A stretch of 64,000 bases of DNA from Sanguibacter suaedae (GTDB lineage: Bacteria > Actinomycetota > Actinomycetes > Actinomycetales > Cellulomonadaceae): the NCBI RefSeq assembly GCF_016342785.1, contig NZ_JAEINH010000004.1, forward strand, positions 270,776 to 334,775, written 5' to 3'. A model generated the notes under the pieces. The model made no database searches. It had not been told where the DNA came from and worked only from the letters and a program-made list of their open reading frames with translations. Of this stretch, positions 36,173 through 45,215 are shown piece after piece (position 1 is the stretch's first letter; each line of letters begins with the position of its first letter). Both the position numbers and the translations under genes were made by a program.

Positions 36173-37054
36173 CTAGACGCCGGATCGGGCCTGCCGCACC
36201 TCGGCCCTCTCCCTGAGCCGGAGCGCTGCACCGCCGAGCGTCCGCAGCGGCCAGTGGTACGGGCGGGGGTACCGATGGTGGAGGTAGGTGCGCGCGCTCT
36301 CGTGGTGCGCCCGGATCATCCGTTCCGGCTTGGCCTTCCACGAGACGCCCTGCACGTGCGTCACGCGGGCCTGGGGGACGTAGAGGTTCGCCCACCCTGC
36401 GCGGCCCAGGCGCTCGCCGAGGTCGAGGTCCTCGAAGAACATGAAGTAGCGCTCGTCGAAGCCGCCGACCGCGTCGATCGCCGTCCGCCGCAGGAGGAGG
36501 CACGCGCCGGACAGCCAGCCCGCGGCGCGCTCCTCCGTCCCCGCGTCCTCCTGGGCGTCGCGGTACGCCCGCGACCAGGGGTTGGAGCGCCACAGGCGGC
36601 CGAGCAGGGCGTGGCCCACGCCCTGCCGCAGCGACGGCACCGCACGGGCGGAGGGGTAGAGGGTGCCGTCGGAGTTGAGGAGGGCGGGACCGAGGGCCCC
36701 GGCTTCGGGGTGCGCCTCGCCCGCGGCGAGGAGCGTGTCGAGGGAGCCGGGCGTCCACACGAGGTCGGGGTTCGCGACGACGGCCCACGGGGCCCGGCTC
36801 GTCCGCAGGCCGGCGTTGGACGCGGTCCCGTAGCCGACGTTCCCACCGCCCTCGAGGACGGTCCCGCCGAGCCGTGCCGCGACCGCGTCCGCGAGCGGGC
36901 TCGGGTCGCCGTTGTTCACGACGACGAGGTCGACGGGGCGGGTCGTGGCGGTGGCGAGGGAGGTGGCGAAGTCCTCGAGCTCGGGGCCCGGGTTGAAGAC
37001 GACGCACACGACGAGGACGGGTTCCGGCGAGGGGGCTGCGGGAGAGTTGCTCAT
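36173..37054 (-). CDS. Family 2 glycosyltransferase, probable rhamnosyltransferase
   Basis: 293 residues. [48 protein letters not shown] and [16 protein letters not shown] form the family 2 set; the GYGTASN-x-G and PD-x-x-W variants are those of WbbL-type rhamnosyltransferases. In mycobacteria WbbL adds rhamnose to the GlcNAc-lipid linker and sits beside rhamnose genes; here the partner rmlA is next door. That function is an inference. ATG at 37054 has a TACCCT nine bases upstream on this strand. Confidence 0.82.
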   Translation of the reverse strand: MSNSPAAPSPEPVLVVCVVFNPGPELEDFATSLATATTRPVDLVVVNNGDPSPLADAVAARLGGTVLEGGGNVGYGTASNAGLRTSRAPWAVVANPDLVWTPGSLDTLLAAGEAHPEAGALGPALLNSDGTLYPSARAVPSLRQGVGHALLGRLWRSNPWSRAYRDAQEDAGTEERAAGWLSGACLLLRRTAIDAVGGFDERYFMFFEDLDLGERLGRAGWANLYVPQARVTHVQGVSWKAKPERMIRAHHESARTYLHHRYPRPYHWPLRTLGGAALRLRERAEVRQARSGV

Positions 37055-37210
37055 GGTGCGATCAGGGTAGTCGTCCCCGGCGTGCCGCCGACGTGGAGAT
37101 CCTGTGCCCACGACGACGCAGGCGCAGGTCACGCCACGCCGGGACCAACGGTGCCCTCACGGCGTGCGATCTTCGATAGGTTGGGCGTCACGCTCTCGAA
37201 AGGACATATC

Positions 37211-38518
37211 GTGCGTCTCTCAGTCATCGGATGCGGGTACCTCGGCGCGGTCCACGCGGCCTGCATGGCCACGCTCGGCCACGACGTCGTGGGCATCGAC
37301 GTCGACCCCCGCAAGATCGACGCCCTGTCCCGGGGCGAGGCCCCGTTCTTCGAGCCCGGACTGCCCGAGCTCCTCGCCGAGGCCATGGCCACCGGTCGCC
37401 TGACGTTCTCCACGGACATCGCCGACGCAGCAGGTGCGTCCGTGCACTTCGTCTGCGTGGGGACCCCGCAGAAGGACGGCGAGTACGCCGCGGACCTGCG
37501 CTACGTGGACGCGTCCGTGACGTCGCTCCTGCCCCACCTGTCCGCGGAGGATCTCGTCGTGGGCAAGTCCACGGTGCCCGTGGGCACCGCGGCGCGTCTC
37601 GCCGCCCTCGTCGAGGAGGTCGGGGCCTCCCTCGCCTGGAACCCGGAGTTCCTCCGCGAGGGGTACGCCGTCAAGGACACCCTCACGCCGGACCGCTTCG
37701 TGTACGGGGTTGCGCCGGGCGACGCCGGGAAGCGCGCCGCCGACGTCCTCGACACCGTCTACGCGCGTGCGCTCGCCGACGGCACGCCGCGCATCGTCAC
37801 CGACTACGCGACGGCCGAGCTCGTCAAGGTCGCGGCCAACTCGTTCCTCGCCACGAAGATCTCGTTCATCAACGCCATGGCCGAGCTGTGCGAGGAGACC
37901 GGCGCGGACGTCACCCAGCTCGCCGACGCCATCGGGCACGACGAGCGCATCGGGCGTCGCTTCCTCAACGCGGGCCTCGGGTTCGGGGGAGGGTGCCTGC
38001 CCAAGGACATCCGGGCGTTCATGGCGCGCGCCGGTGAGCTCGGCGCCGACCAGGCGGTGGCCTTCCTCAAGGAGGTCGACGCGATCAACGGGCGCCGCCG
38101 GGTGCGCATGGTGGACCTGGCCCGCGAGGTCAACGGCGGGTCGATCAAGGGACGCCGGATCGGCGTCCTCGGGGTCACCTTCAAGCCGAACAGCGACGAC
38201 GTGCGCGACTCCCCGGCGCTCGACGTCGCCGTGCAGCTCGCGCTCCAGGGTGCGGACGTCGTCGTCACGGACCCCGAGGGCATCGCCAACGCCCGCGGAC
38301 GCTACCCGGACCTCACGTACGTGGAGACCGTCGAGGAGGCCGTCCGGGACGCCGACTCCGTGCTGCTCCTCACGGAGTGGAAGGAGTACCGGGACCTCGT
38401 CCCGTCCGCCATCGGTGAGCTCGTGGCGCACCGCACCATCCTCGACGGGCGCAACGCGCTCGACCCGACGGTGTGGCGCGACGCCGGCTGGTCCTACCGC
38501 GCGCTCGGGCGCCCCTGA
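37211..38518 (+). CDS. ugd: UDP-glucose 6-dehydrogenase
   Basis: 435 residues. It oxidises UDP-glucose to UDP-glucuronate with two NAD+. RLSVIGCGYLGAVHAACMA (residues 2-20) is the NAD site; FVCVGTPQK, GKSTVPVGTA, EFLREGYAV, then the catalytic FGGGCLPKD with Cys about 262, and GVTFKPNSDDVRDSPA complete the family set. GGGC-L-P-K-D is the true UDP-glucose dehydrogenase form, unlike GGHC-I-P in the gene at 1652. GTG start with GAAAGGA about six bases upstream. A TAGGTT at 37177-37182 may be the -10. Confidence 0.92.
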   Translation: MRLSVIGCGYLGAVHAACMATLGHDVVGIDVDPRKIDALSRGEAPFFEPGLPELLAEAMATGRLTFSTDIADAAGASVHFVCVGTPQKDGEYAADLRYVDASVTSLLPHLSAEDLVVGKSTVPVGTAARLAALVEEVGASLAWNPEFLREGYAVKDTLTPDRFVYGVAPGDAGKRAADVLDTVYARALADGTPRIVTDYATAELVKVAANSFLATKISFINAMAELCEETGADVTQLADAIGHDERIGRRFLNAGLGFGGGCLPKDIRAFMARAGELGADQAVAFLKEVDAINGRRRVRMVDLAREVNGGSIKGRRIGVLGVTFKPNSDDVRDSPALDVAVQLALQGADVVVTDPEGIANARGRYPDLTYVETVEEAVRDADSVLLLTEWKEYRDLVPSAIGELVAHRTILDGRNALDPTVWRDAGWSYRALGRP

Positions 38519-38548
38519 CCGGTCCGTCCACGACCGTCCGACCACCGC

Positions 38549-38582
38549 CGGGCCCGGCGCGCCGACAAGCGCGCCGGGCCCG
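38549..38582 (+). terminator. Hairpin terminator after ugd
   Basis: A 14-bp GC stem (38549-38562 with 38569-38582) and six-base loop between the ugd stop and the convergent TIGR03089 stop. It may serve both genes. Confidence 0.75.
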
Positions 38583-38588
38583 CGTCGT

Positions 38589-39380
38589 TCACGCGCGGTG
38601 CGTGACCCGCTCGGTCTCGACGAGCCGGTCCGCCCGGGCCGGGTCCGCCGCGAGCTCCGCAGCGACGTCGGGGGCGAGGACGACGACCGAACCGTCCCGG
38701 TGCCAGCTCGCGAGGGCGGTGCGCAGAAGAGTTCCCGTCGTCCTCGCCGTCGCGTCCTGCAGCGCGAGGAGGAGCCGCCCGCCCCGGGTCTGCGTCCCGT
38801 CGTCGGTGGAGGCGCTCCCCTCGGGGGACCCGTCGTGATCGGCCCACCCCAGGAGGTCGGCGTGGCTCACCGTGGCCGCGACGCCGCCCCCGACGAGAGC
38901 GTCTGCCGACGGGTCGTGGGGCGGCAGGTAGCCGACGGTGTCCCCGTAGGTCATCACCGCGGCCGCGGCGTCGATGGCCCCGCGCGGGAGGTCGCCGTCG
39001 AAGCGGCGGGCGAGGGCGGGGAGCGAGACGACCACGAGCGCGGCCCGTCCGGCGGCCCGACGCCCCGGGACGTCGGTGACGACGACGTCGCCGGGCGCAC
39101 CGTCCGCCCCGAGCCGGACGGTCGCTCCGCTCTGCCAGGTGCCGAGCGCCCACACGAGCGTGCGCCAGTGCGGCGGGAGATCGACGTCGACCACGGTGCC
39201 GGGCTCGGCGTCGAGCTCCTCGACGAGCAGGTTGGTGGTCTTCGCCACCCAGTTGGCGAGCACCGCACCCGAGAGCTCCACCCGCTCGCCGTCGGTCCCG
39301 TACCAGGTGAGCCGGGGGCGACCGGGGTCGGCGGCGAAGTTGTTCAGGACGGTCTGGAGCGATGTGGTGGAGGCTGGCAT
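38589..39380 (-). CDS. TIGR03089 family protein
   Basis: 263 residues. The N-terminal half (LQTVLNNFAADPGRPRLTWY, VELSGAVLANWVAKTTNLL, WRTLVWALGTW) matches the TIGR03089 family, an actinobacterial group that looks like the front part of AMP-forming acyl-CoA ligases but lacks the P-loop and the C-terminal domain, so it is probably not a ligase. Function is unknown. In mycobacteria the homologue lies close to rmlD, wbbL and whiB2, as here. ATG at 39380 has no Shine-Dalgarno and follows TACGCT by six bases, pointing to a leaderless mRNA. Confidence 0.8.
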   Translation of the reverse strand: MPASTTSLQTVLNNFAADPGRPRLTWYGTDGERVELSGAVLANWVAKTTNLLVEELDAEPGTVVDVDLPPHWRTLVWALGTWQSGATVRLGADGAPGDVVVTDVPGRRAAGRAALVVVSLPALARRFDGDLPRGAIDAAAAVMTYGDTVGYLPPHDPSADALVGGGVAATVSHADLLGWADHDGSPEGSASTDDGTQTRGGRLLLALQDATARTTGTLLRTALASWHRDGSVVVLAPDVAAELAADPARADRLVETERVTHRA

Positions 39381-39386
39381 GGCCCC

Positions 39387-39392
39387 AGCGTA
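39387..39392 (-). promoter_or_regulatory. -10 hexamer of a probable leaderless promoter (TIGR03089 gene)
   Basis: TACGCT on the minus strand ends six bases before the ATG at 39380. Confidence 0.5.
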
Positions 39393-39472
39393 GACGCCCG
39401 CCCGGGAGGGTCGACCCCTCGGGAGCCGCAGAATTTCACCCGCCCTGAGCGGCCCAAACAGCACAACTCGGC

Positions 39473-39501
39473 TTGACTCCCCGGTGTGACACGCGTGTAA
39501 T
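39473..39501 (+). promoter_or_regulatory. whiB promoter (-35 TTGACT, -10 TGTAAT)
   Basis: TTGACT (39473-39478) and TGTAAT (39496-39501) are 17 bases apart, the best match to a housekeeping-sigma promoter in the window. It gives whiB a 5' leader of roughly 145 bases. The 9-mer AATTTCACC overlaps the -10 (39499-39507) and occurs again upstream at 39432-39440. Confidence 0.6.
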
Positions 39502-39598
39502 TTCACCTAGCGGTCAAGGGCTCGAAACGGTGCAGAAGTTGTGCAGTTCAGTGAAGATCTGTCCAGTTCGGCGTCTGTCCGCGACCCTGTGAAGCAAA

Positions 39599-39621
39599 CT
39601 TTTGACCAGACCTTTTGACCA
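39599..39621 (+). repeat. 10-bp direct repeat in the whiB leader
   Basis: CTTTTGACCA occurs at 39599-39608 and again at 39612-39621, three bases apart, in the otherwise GC-rich stretch before whiB. It may be a protein-binding site or an alternative -35. Confidence 0.6.
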
Positions 39622-39651
39622 CGACGACGGACGACGGAGGGGGCTACAGAC

Positions 39652-39984
39652 ATGTGGAACCTGCTCGACGAGGACGGGCCCTTCCCGTCCGACGCCCAGC
39701 AGCCGGGAGACGCCCCGCAGATCGCCCCCATCCTCCCGCTCTTCGGGTCGCTGGACGACGAGGCGCCCGCCGGTTGGCAGGAGCGAGCGCTGTGCGCCCA
39801 GACCGACCCGGAGGCGTTCTTCCCCGAGAAGGGCGGCTCCACCCGCGAGGCCAAGAAGGTCTGCGTCGGGTGCGAGGTCCGGTCCGAGTGCCTCGACTAC
39901 GCGCTCGAGAACGACGAGCGGTTCGGCATCTGGGGCGGTCTCTCCGAGCGTGAGCGACGCAAGCTGAAGAAGCAGGCCATCTGA
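39652..39984 (+). CDS. whiB: WhiB family iron-sulfur transcriptional regulator
   Basis: 110 residues. The four cysteines that hold a 4Fe-4S cluster are at 48, 71, 74 and 80 (spacing 22-2-5), followed by GIWGG at 92-96 and a basic C-terminus ERRKLKKQ for DNA contact. Wbl proteins act with the main sigma factor. The acidic N-terminal stretch and the neighbours (TIGR03089 before, manB group after) are those of WhiB2/WhmD, which governs division and sporulation septation. ATG is preceded by GGAGGGGG about nine bases upstream. Its leader is long and carries repeats (39599-39621). Confidence 0.93.
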   Translation: MWNLLDEDGPFPSDAQQPGDAPQIAPILPLFGSLDDEAPAGWQERALCAQTDPEAFFPEKGGSTREAKKVCVGCEVRSECLDYALENDERFGIWGGLSERERRKLKKQAI

Positions 39985-39995
39985 GAGAGCCTCCG

Positions 39996-40025
39996 AGGGC
40001 GGTCCCGGGTCACCGGGGCCGCCCT
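39996..40025 (+). terminator. Hairpin terminator after whiB
   Basis: A 13-bp stem (39996-40008 with 40013-40025, one G-T pair) and four-base GTCA loop just after the whiB stop. Confidence 0.75.
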
Positions 40026-40088
40026 TCGTCGTCCCTGCCCGCGCCACGCCGCGCCGAGGGAGGCCGTTTGGGCCCGGCGTGAGGCACC

Positions 40089-43000
40089 ATGGTCGTCGGT
40101 ATGACATCTCCGGACCAGGCGCCCCCGGCGCACACGCCCCCCGAGCAGGCCCGCACCGGGTCGGTGACCGCCGTCGTCGTGACGCGCGGCACCACCCCGT
40201 ACGTGGCCCACACGCTCGACGCCCTCCACGCCTCGACCATGCAGCCCGCGCGCGTGGTCGTCGTCGACGTCTCCGCGTCGGACGACCAGGGCTTCGACCT
40301 CGAGGTCGCCGACGGCACGACCGTCGTCCGCGCCCCCGGGGCGCGGACCTTCGGGGCCGCCGTGAGCGCTGCGGTCTCCGACGCGTCGGTGACCACCCCG
40401 TGGCTGTGGCTCCTCCACGACGACAGCGCGCCCGAGCGCGAGGCACTGCACCATCTCCTGCGGGCCCTGGAGCACACGTCGAACGTCGCGCTCGCGGGGG
40501 CCAAGCAGGTGCGCTGGGAGGACCCCGACGAGCTCATCGAGGTGGGCTTCACCACGTCGCGGAGCGGTCGCCGCATGACCGGCGTCGAGCCGGGGGAGCT
40601 CGACCAGGGCCAGCACGACGGCCGCGAGGACGTCCTCGCCGTCGGCCTCGCGGGTGCACTCGCCCGGACCGAGGTGTGGGTGGCGCTGGACGGGCCCGAT
40701 CCCACCTACGGGCTGTTCGGCGACGGCCTCGACCTGTCCCGCCGCGCCCGCCTGGCCGGGCACCGGGTCATCGTCGTCCCCGACGCCGTGGTCCTCCACG
40801 CGCAGGGGTCGCTCACCGGTGTGCGGGACGTCCTCGGGTCGGAGCACGACGACGCGTCGACGGCCGACGAGGACCGCTCCGTGCCGGTCGGGGGTGGCCG
40901 CTCGACGCTCGCCCGCAGCGACCGGACCTTCGGGGCGCGGCTGCGCTCCCAGCTCTACTACCTGGCGACGACCGTGTCCGGCTGGGTGCTGCCCTTCTTC
41001 CTCGTCGCGTCCGTCGTCGCAGGGCCGCCGCGCGCCCTCTACCGCATCGCCGTGAAGCAGCCGGGACAGGCCCTCGACGAGATCTGGGCGCCGCTGTGGC
41101 TGCTGGTCCGCGTCGGTCGCGTCCTCGGCGCGCGGCGTCGCATCGCGCGGACGTCCGTCGCCCCGCGCAGCCTGCTCACCCCCCTCACGGCCTCCACGCG
41201 CGACGTCCTCGGTCAGCTGCGGGACCGGCGGCTGGCGCACTCGGCGCGCCGACGGGCGTCCGCCGGGTCCCGCGAGCTCGACGCCGCGGAGATCCGCCGG
41301 GCGGCCACCCGACGGCGGTTCGCGCTCGCCGGCGTCGTCGCGCTGAGCGTGGCCGCCACCGTGGTGGCCCTCGGGCCGCTGCTGAGCACGGTCGCCGACG
41401 GTCGCATCGTCGGTGGCGCCCTGCTCCTCGCGAGCGGCGGGGCGGGCGACGTGTGGGACGCGGTCACCAGCGGGTGGGTGCGCGACGGGCTCGGAGCCTC
41501 GGCACCGGCCGACCCCCTCCTCACCGCCCTGCTGCCGCTGACCGTCCTCGTGGGGTCGGACCTCCAGCTCGCCGTGAACCTCGTCGTCGTGACCTCCCTC
41601 GTCCTGTCCGGTGTCGGGGCGTGGTTCGCGTCGGGCGCGGCGACCCGGTCCGTCCCGGTGCGGTTCTGGGTGTCGACCGTGTGGGTCGCCGCCCCGCCGC
41701 TCCTGCTGGCCGTGGGGGAGGGGCGGCTCGGCGCCGTCCTCGCCCACGCCGCGCTGCCGTGGTTCGCCCTCGCGACGGCCCGCGCCGTCGGGGTGCAGCG
41801 CACCGACACGTGGGGCGCCCTGCGCATGCGATCCCAGGAGCGCGCCGAGGCCCGCCGACGCGAACGGCTCCAGCACCGTGCGCTGCAGCGCGCCCGCGAG
41901 GGCCGCTCCCTCCCCGGGGCGGAGGTCCCCGTAGGACGCGTCCGCCTCCGCGAGCCCGAGCGCAGGACGTCGTCGTCCATCGCGGCGTTGGGTGCGGCGG
42001 GGCTCGTGTTCGCCGTGGTCGTCCAGGGAGCGCCCGTCCTCCTCGTGCCCGGCGTCGTCGCCCTCGCGATCGTCGCGGTCGCCGTCCCACGGGACGGCAA
42101 GCGACTCCTGCTCGTGCCGCTGCCCGCGCTCGCCGTCTTCGGCCCCGTCCTCGTCCGTGCCGTCGCCACCTGGCAGAGCGGCGGCTGGCGGATCCTCCTC
42201 GGCGACCCCGGGCTGCCCCTCGGCTCCGACGGGACCGACGCGTGGCGACAGCTCCTCCTCGTGCCCGTGGACCCGGCGCCGTCCTTCGCGACCGACGGCG
42301 CCTGGAGCACGGTGTGGTCCGTGACGCCCTACCTGCTGGGCGCCGTGGTGCTCGTCGCCGCGGTCGTCGGACTCGCCCGGAGCGGGGGACGCGGCGTCGG
42401 GGCGCGCACGGCGTGGTGCGTCGTGCCCCTCGGTCTCGGCGCGGCCCTCGCTTCGTCCGCCACGGCGGTCGCGGTGGGCGACGGGTCGACGGTGAGCGGG
42501 TGGCCGGGATCCGGTCTCTCGCTCATGCTGCTCGCCCTCCTCGTCGCGGGCGCGCTCGGCGTCGACGGCCTGAGCGACAAGGCCCTGCGGCACACCTTCG
42601 GGTGGCGCCAGGTGGCGATCGGTCTGCTCGCCGTCCTCGTGGGCGCCGTCCCCGTCCTCGGGCTCGCCGCCTGGGGGACCGCGTCACGCACCGGCGCGGG
42701 GCTCGAGATCCTCGCCCTCGACGGGCCGGTGGTCCCTGCCGTCGGGCAGCAGATGCAGACGTCGGCCCGTCAGGCCCGGGTCCTCGTGCTCGAGACCCGC
42801 GACGACGGCGCCCTCACCTATCAGCTGCTCCACGACGACGGCCCCCAGCTCACCGACTCCTCGGTCGTCGTGAACGTCGCCACCCTCGGTGGACGGCCCG
42901 ACGACGTCGCCGACCTCGTCGCCGACCTCGCCGCGGGCGCCGACGGTGACCAGGCGGAGCGCCTGGCCGACCTCGGTGTCGGTGCGGTCCTCGTCCCGTC

Positions 43001-43487
43001 CTCCGACGCGCTCGAACGAGCCCGCCTCGTGGGGCGCATCGACACGGTCGCCGGCGTCCAGCGGATCACCGAGAGCGACACGGGCACCATCTGGCGCGTC
43101 GCCCCGCCGGGGGAGACGGCAGTCCCCGCCGCCTGGGCGCGGACGTACGTCCCCGGCCCCGGCGGTGCCCTGACGGCCACCGGGGTCGTCGACGCCCAGG
43201 ACACCTCCGTGCGGACGACCGTGCCCGACGGGGACCCGGACCGGGTCCTCGTCCTCGCCGAGACCGCAGCCCCCGGCTGGACCGCGGAGCTCGACGGAGT
43301 CCCGTTGCGGTCCGTGGAGTCCGACGGCCGGCAGGCCTTCGCCCTCGGTCCCGACGGAGGCGACCTCACCGTGGGGTACGAGCGGGCCAGCCGCACCCCG
43401 TGGTTCGTGCTCCAGGGCATCGTCCTCACCGTGTCCGTCCTCCTCGCGCTCCCGGTGCGCCGACGACCACCCGGAGGTGTCCGATGA
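40089..43487 (+). CDS. Giant membrane glycosyltransferase (GT2 domain plus polytopic C-terminus)
   Basis: 1132 residues. Residues 22-255 are a family 2 domain (VTAVVVTRGTTPY, VVVDVSASD, WLWLLHDDSAPE, GLFGDGLDLSRRARLAGH). A first membrane pair lies at about 295-315. From about 410 to 870 come ten or so hydrophobic helices, with a basic Arg-rich loop near 580-620, then an extracytoplasmic C-terminal region and a last helix (about 1105-1125). This large form is a constant neighbour of DUF5719 in actinobacteria; it probably glycosylates a lipid-linked envelope acceptor, but no reaction is known to me. Start at 40089 (GAGG at four bases) or 40101. Its stop overlaps the next start (ATGA). Confidence 0.82.
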   Translation: MVVGMTSPDQAPPAHTPPEQARTGSVTAVVVTRGTTPYVAHTLDALHASTMQPARVVVVDVSASDDQGFDLEVADGTTVVRAPGARTFGAAVSAAVSDASVTTPWLWLLHDDSAPEREALHHLLRALEHTSNVALAGAKQVRWEDPDELIEVGFTTSRSGRRMTGVEPGELDQGQHDGREDVLAVGLAGALARTEVWVALDGPDPTYGLFGDGLDLSRRARLAGHRVIVVPDAVVLHAQGSLTGVRDVLGSEHDDASTADEDRSVPVGGGRSTLARSDRTFGARLRSQLYYLATTVSGWVLPFFLVASVVAGPPRALYRIAVKQPGQALDEIWAPLWLLVRVGRVLGARRRIARTSVAPRSLLTPLTASTRDVLGQLRDRRLAHSARRRASAGSRELDAAEIRRAATRRRFALAGVVALSVAATVVALGPLLSTVADGRIVGGALLLASGGAGDVWDAVTSGWVRDGLGASAPADPLLTALLPLTVLVGSDLQLAVNLVVVTSLVLSGVGAWFASGAATRSVPVRFWVSTVWVAAPPLLLAVGEGRLGAVLAHAALPWFALATARAVGVQRTDTWGALRMRSQERAEARRRERLQHRALQRAREGRSLPGAEVPVGRVRLREPERRTSSSIAALGAAGLVFAVVVQGAPVLLVPGVVALAIVAVAVPRDGKRLLLVPLPALAVFGPVLVRAVATWQSGGWRILLGDPGLPLGSDGTDAWRQLLLVPVDPAPSFATDGAWSTVWSVTPYLLGAVVLVAAVVGLARSGGRGVGARTAWCVVPLGLGAALASSATAVAVGDGSTVSGWPGSGLSLMLLALLVAGALGVDGLSDKALRHTFGWRQVAIGLLAVLVGAVPVLGLAAWGTASRTGAGLEILALDGPVVPAVGQQMQTSARQARVLVLETRDDGALTYQLLHDDGPQLTDSSVVVNVATLGGRPDDVADLVADLAAGADGDQAERLADLGVGAVLVPSSDALERARLVGRIDTVAGVQRITESDTGTIWRVAPPGETAVPAAWARTYVPGPGGALTATGVVDAQDTSVRTTVPDGDPDRVLVLAETAAPGWTAELDGVPLRSVESDGRQAFALGPDGGDLTVGYERASRTPWFVLQGIVLTVSVLLALPVRRRPPGGVR

Positions 43488-45202
43488 CCGTCCGAACCCG
43501 TGAGCAGCTGCAGCGCAGGGCGACGCGGCGGCGCCGCACGTGGGCGGTGCTCTCCACCGTGGTCGCCGTGGGGACCACCGGCGCGCTCGCCGCGCTCGGC
43601 AGCACCGTGCTGCCCACCCATGTCCCCGACGAGGCACCCGGGACGTCGGTCGCGATCTCAGGCTCGACGACGACCCTCGTGTGCCCGGCACCGGTGGCGC
43701 TGCCCGACCCCGACTCGACGGACGACGAGGGCTTCAGCCCCACCCCAGTCGACACGACGACCACCCTCACGACCGCCGTCGTGGACGACGGCACGACGGG
43801 CGCGGTCGTCGCGCTCGACGCCGCGGACGACACGGACGGGACGGGCGCGGTGGCGCCGGACGCCGACGGCCCCGGCTCGTCGTCCGAGACCGTCGACGAC
43901 GCGGCCGTCCTGCGCGCCGAGACGGACCCGGCGGAAGGCACCGACGGGCTCGCCGCGGCGAGCGTCGCGTCCACGACCGCCGCCGGTGACCTCCAGGGGG
44001 TCGCGGCCTCGGCCTGCCGCGCCCCGGGCATCAGCCAGTGGCTCGTCGGCGGGGGCACCGAGCTCGGGTCGAGCACCCGGCTCGTCCTGCAGAACCCGAG
44101 CCGCACCCCGGCGACCGTCACCGTGACGGTGTGGGGGGCCTCCGGGCAGCTCGACCTCGCCGGCCCGTCCACGTACCTCGTGCCGCCCGGGTCCCAGTCG
44201 TCCACCCTCCTGGAGGGCCTCGCCGCCGAGGAGCGTCGTCCCGTGGTGCACGTCGAGACCTCGGGCGCGCTCGTGACGTCCTACCTCCAGCACAACGTGC
44301 TCGAGGGGCTGACACCCGCCGGGGTGGACCTCGTCACGGCCGGGGGCGATCCGGCCACGGCCCAGGTCCTCGCCGGGCTCTCCCTGGAGGAGTCCGAGGT
44401 GGGTGACGACGACGTGGCCTCCGTGCGGGTCCTGTCGCCCGCGGACGACGGGACGGCGACCGTGCACGTCCTCGGTGCCGACGGCCGGCACGTCCTGCGC
44501 GGCGTGGAGACCATGGACCTCGTCGCGGGGCGGGTCGAGGACCTCAGCCTCGCGGGTCTTCCCGCCGGGACGTACACGGTGCTGGTGCAGGCCGACGTCC
44601 CCGTGGTCGCAGGCGCCCACTCCACCCGCGAGGGCTCGGCGGACCCCGAGCAGCCGCTCGTCGGGGTCCCCGTGGACCGCGCCTGGGTGGCCTCCGGCCG
44701 ACCCGAGGCGCAGGTCCGCAGCGTCGTCGCGATCCCGGACGGGCTCACGGGGACCGCGGTGCTCACGCCGCTGCCCGCGGCGCTCGACGGGACCGCGGAC
44801 GTGGTCGGGGACGTCCCCGTCGTCTACACCACGGACGAGGTCGCCGACGAGGCGACCACGGGGGGCGCGGCCGAGACGGCCGAGGCGTGGACGCCGACGG
44901 AGGTGGCCGAGCTCTCCGCGTACGCGGCGGACGGCACGCTCCTCGGGACACGTCCCGTCGAGGCCGCGCCCGGGCAGGCGGTGCGGATCGACCTCGCGGA
45001 CCTCGGCGACGAGCCCGTCGCCACCGTCGTCCTCGTGCCGTCGTCACGCACCGACGACGTCGTGGTCGACTGGGCCGTCGTCCTCGCCGACCCTGACGTG
45101 AGCGGCGGCATCGCTGTCCTCGAGCCCACACGACCCACCGCCGACGAGGAGACCCTCGTCGTGCGCAGGTCGCCCGCGGTGGGCCTGCCCACGGCGCGGT
45201 GA
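43484..45202 (+). CDS. DUF5719 family secreted/membrane-anchored protein
   Basis: 572 residues. One N-terminal helix (about 18-38) is followed by a low-complexity Asp/Thr/Ala-rich stretch to about 165, then two beta-rich halves with GISQWLVGGGTELGSSTRLVL, VTVTVWGASGQ and VPPGSQSSTLL. These are the marks of DUF5719, a family of unknown job always next to the large glycosyltransferase. It may be an outer-face partner of that enzyme. ATG at 43484 overlaps the upstream stop by four bases. Its end nearly meets that of the convergent zincin-like gene. Confidence 0.8.
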   Translation: MTVRTREQLQRRATRRRRTWAVLSTVVAVGTTGALAALGSTVLPTHVPDEAPGTSVAISGSTTTLVCPAPVALPDPDSTDDEGFSPTPVDTTTTLTTAVVDDGTTGAVVALDAADDTDGTGAVAPDADGPGSSSETVDDAAVLRAETDPAEGTDGLAAASVASTTAAGDLQGVAASACRAPGISQWLVGGGTELGSSTRLVLQNPSRTPATVTVTVWGASGQLDLAGPSTYLVPPGSQSSTLLEGLAAEERRPVVHVETSGALVTSYLQHNVLEGLTPAGVDLVTAGGDPATAQVLAGLSLEESEVGDDDVASVRVLSPADDGTATVHVLGADGRHVLRGVETMDLVAGRVEDLSLAGLPAGTYTVLVQADVPVVAGAHSTREGSADPEQPLVGVPVDRAWVASGRPEAQVRSVVAIPDGLTGTAVLTPLPAALDGTADVVGDVPVVYTTDEVADEATTGGAAETAEAWTPTEVAELSAYAADGTLLGTRPVEAAPGQAVRIDLADLGDEPVATVVLVPSSRTDDVVVDWAVVLADPDVSGGIAVLEPTRPTADEETLVVRRSPAVGLPTAR

Positions 45203-45215
45203 GGGGACGCCGCGC

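Noticed and set aside
39897..42593. A very long open frame (898 codons) on the minus strand
   Set aside because: It is the antisense shadow of the giant glycosyltransferase; the protein is Gly/Arg/Asp/His-rich without domains, as expected in GC-rich DNA.
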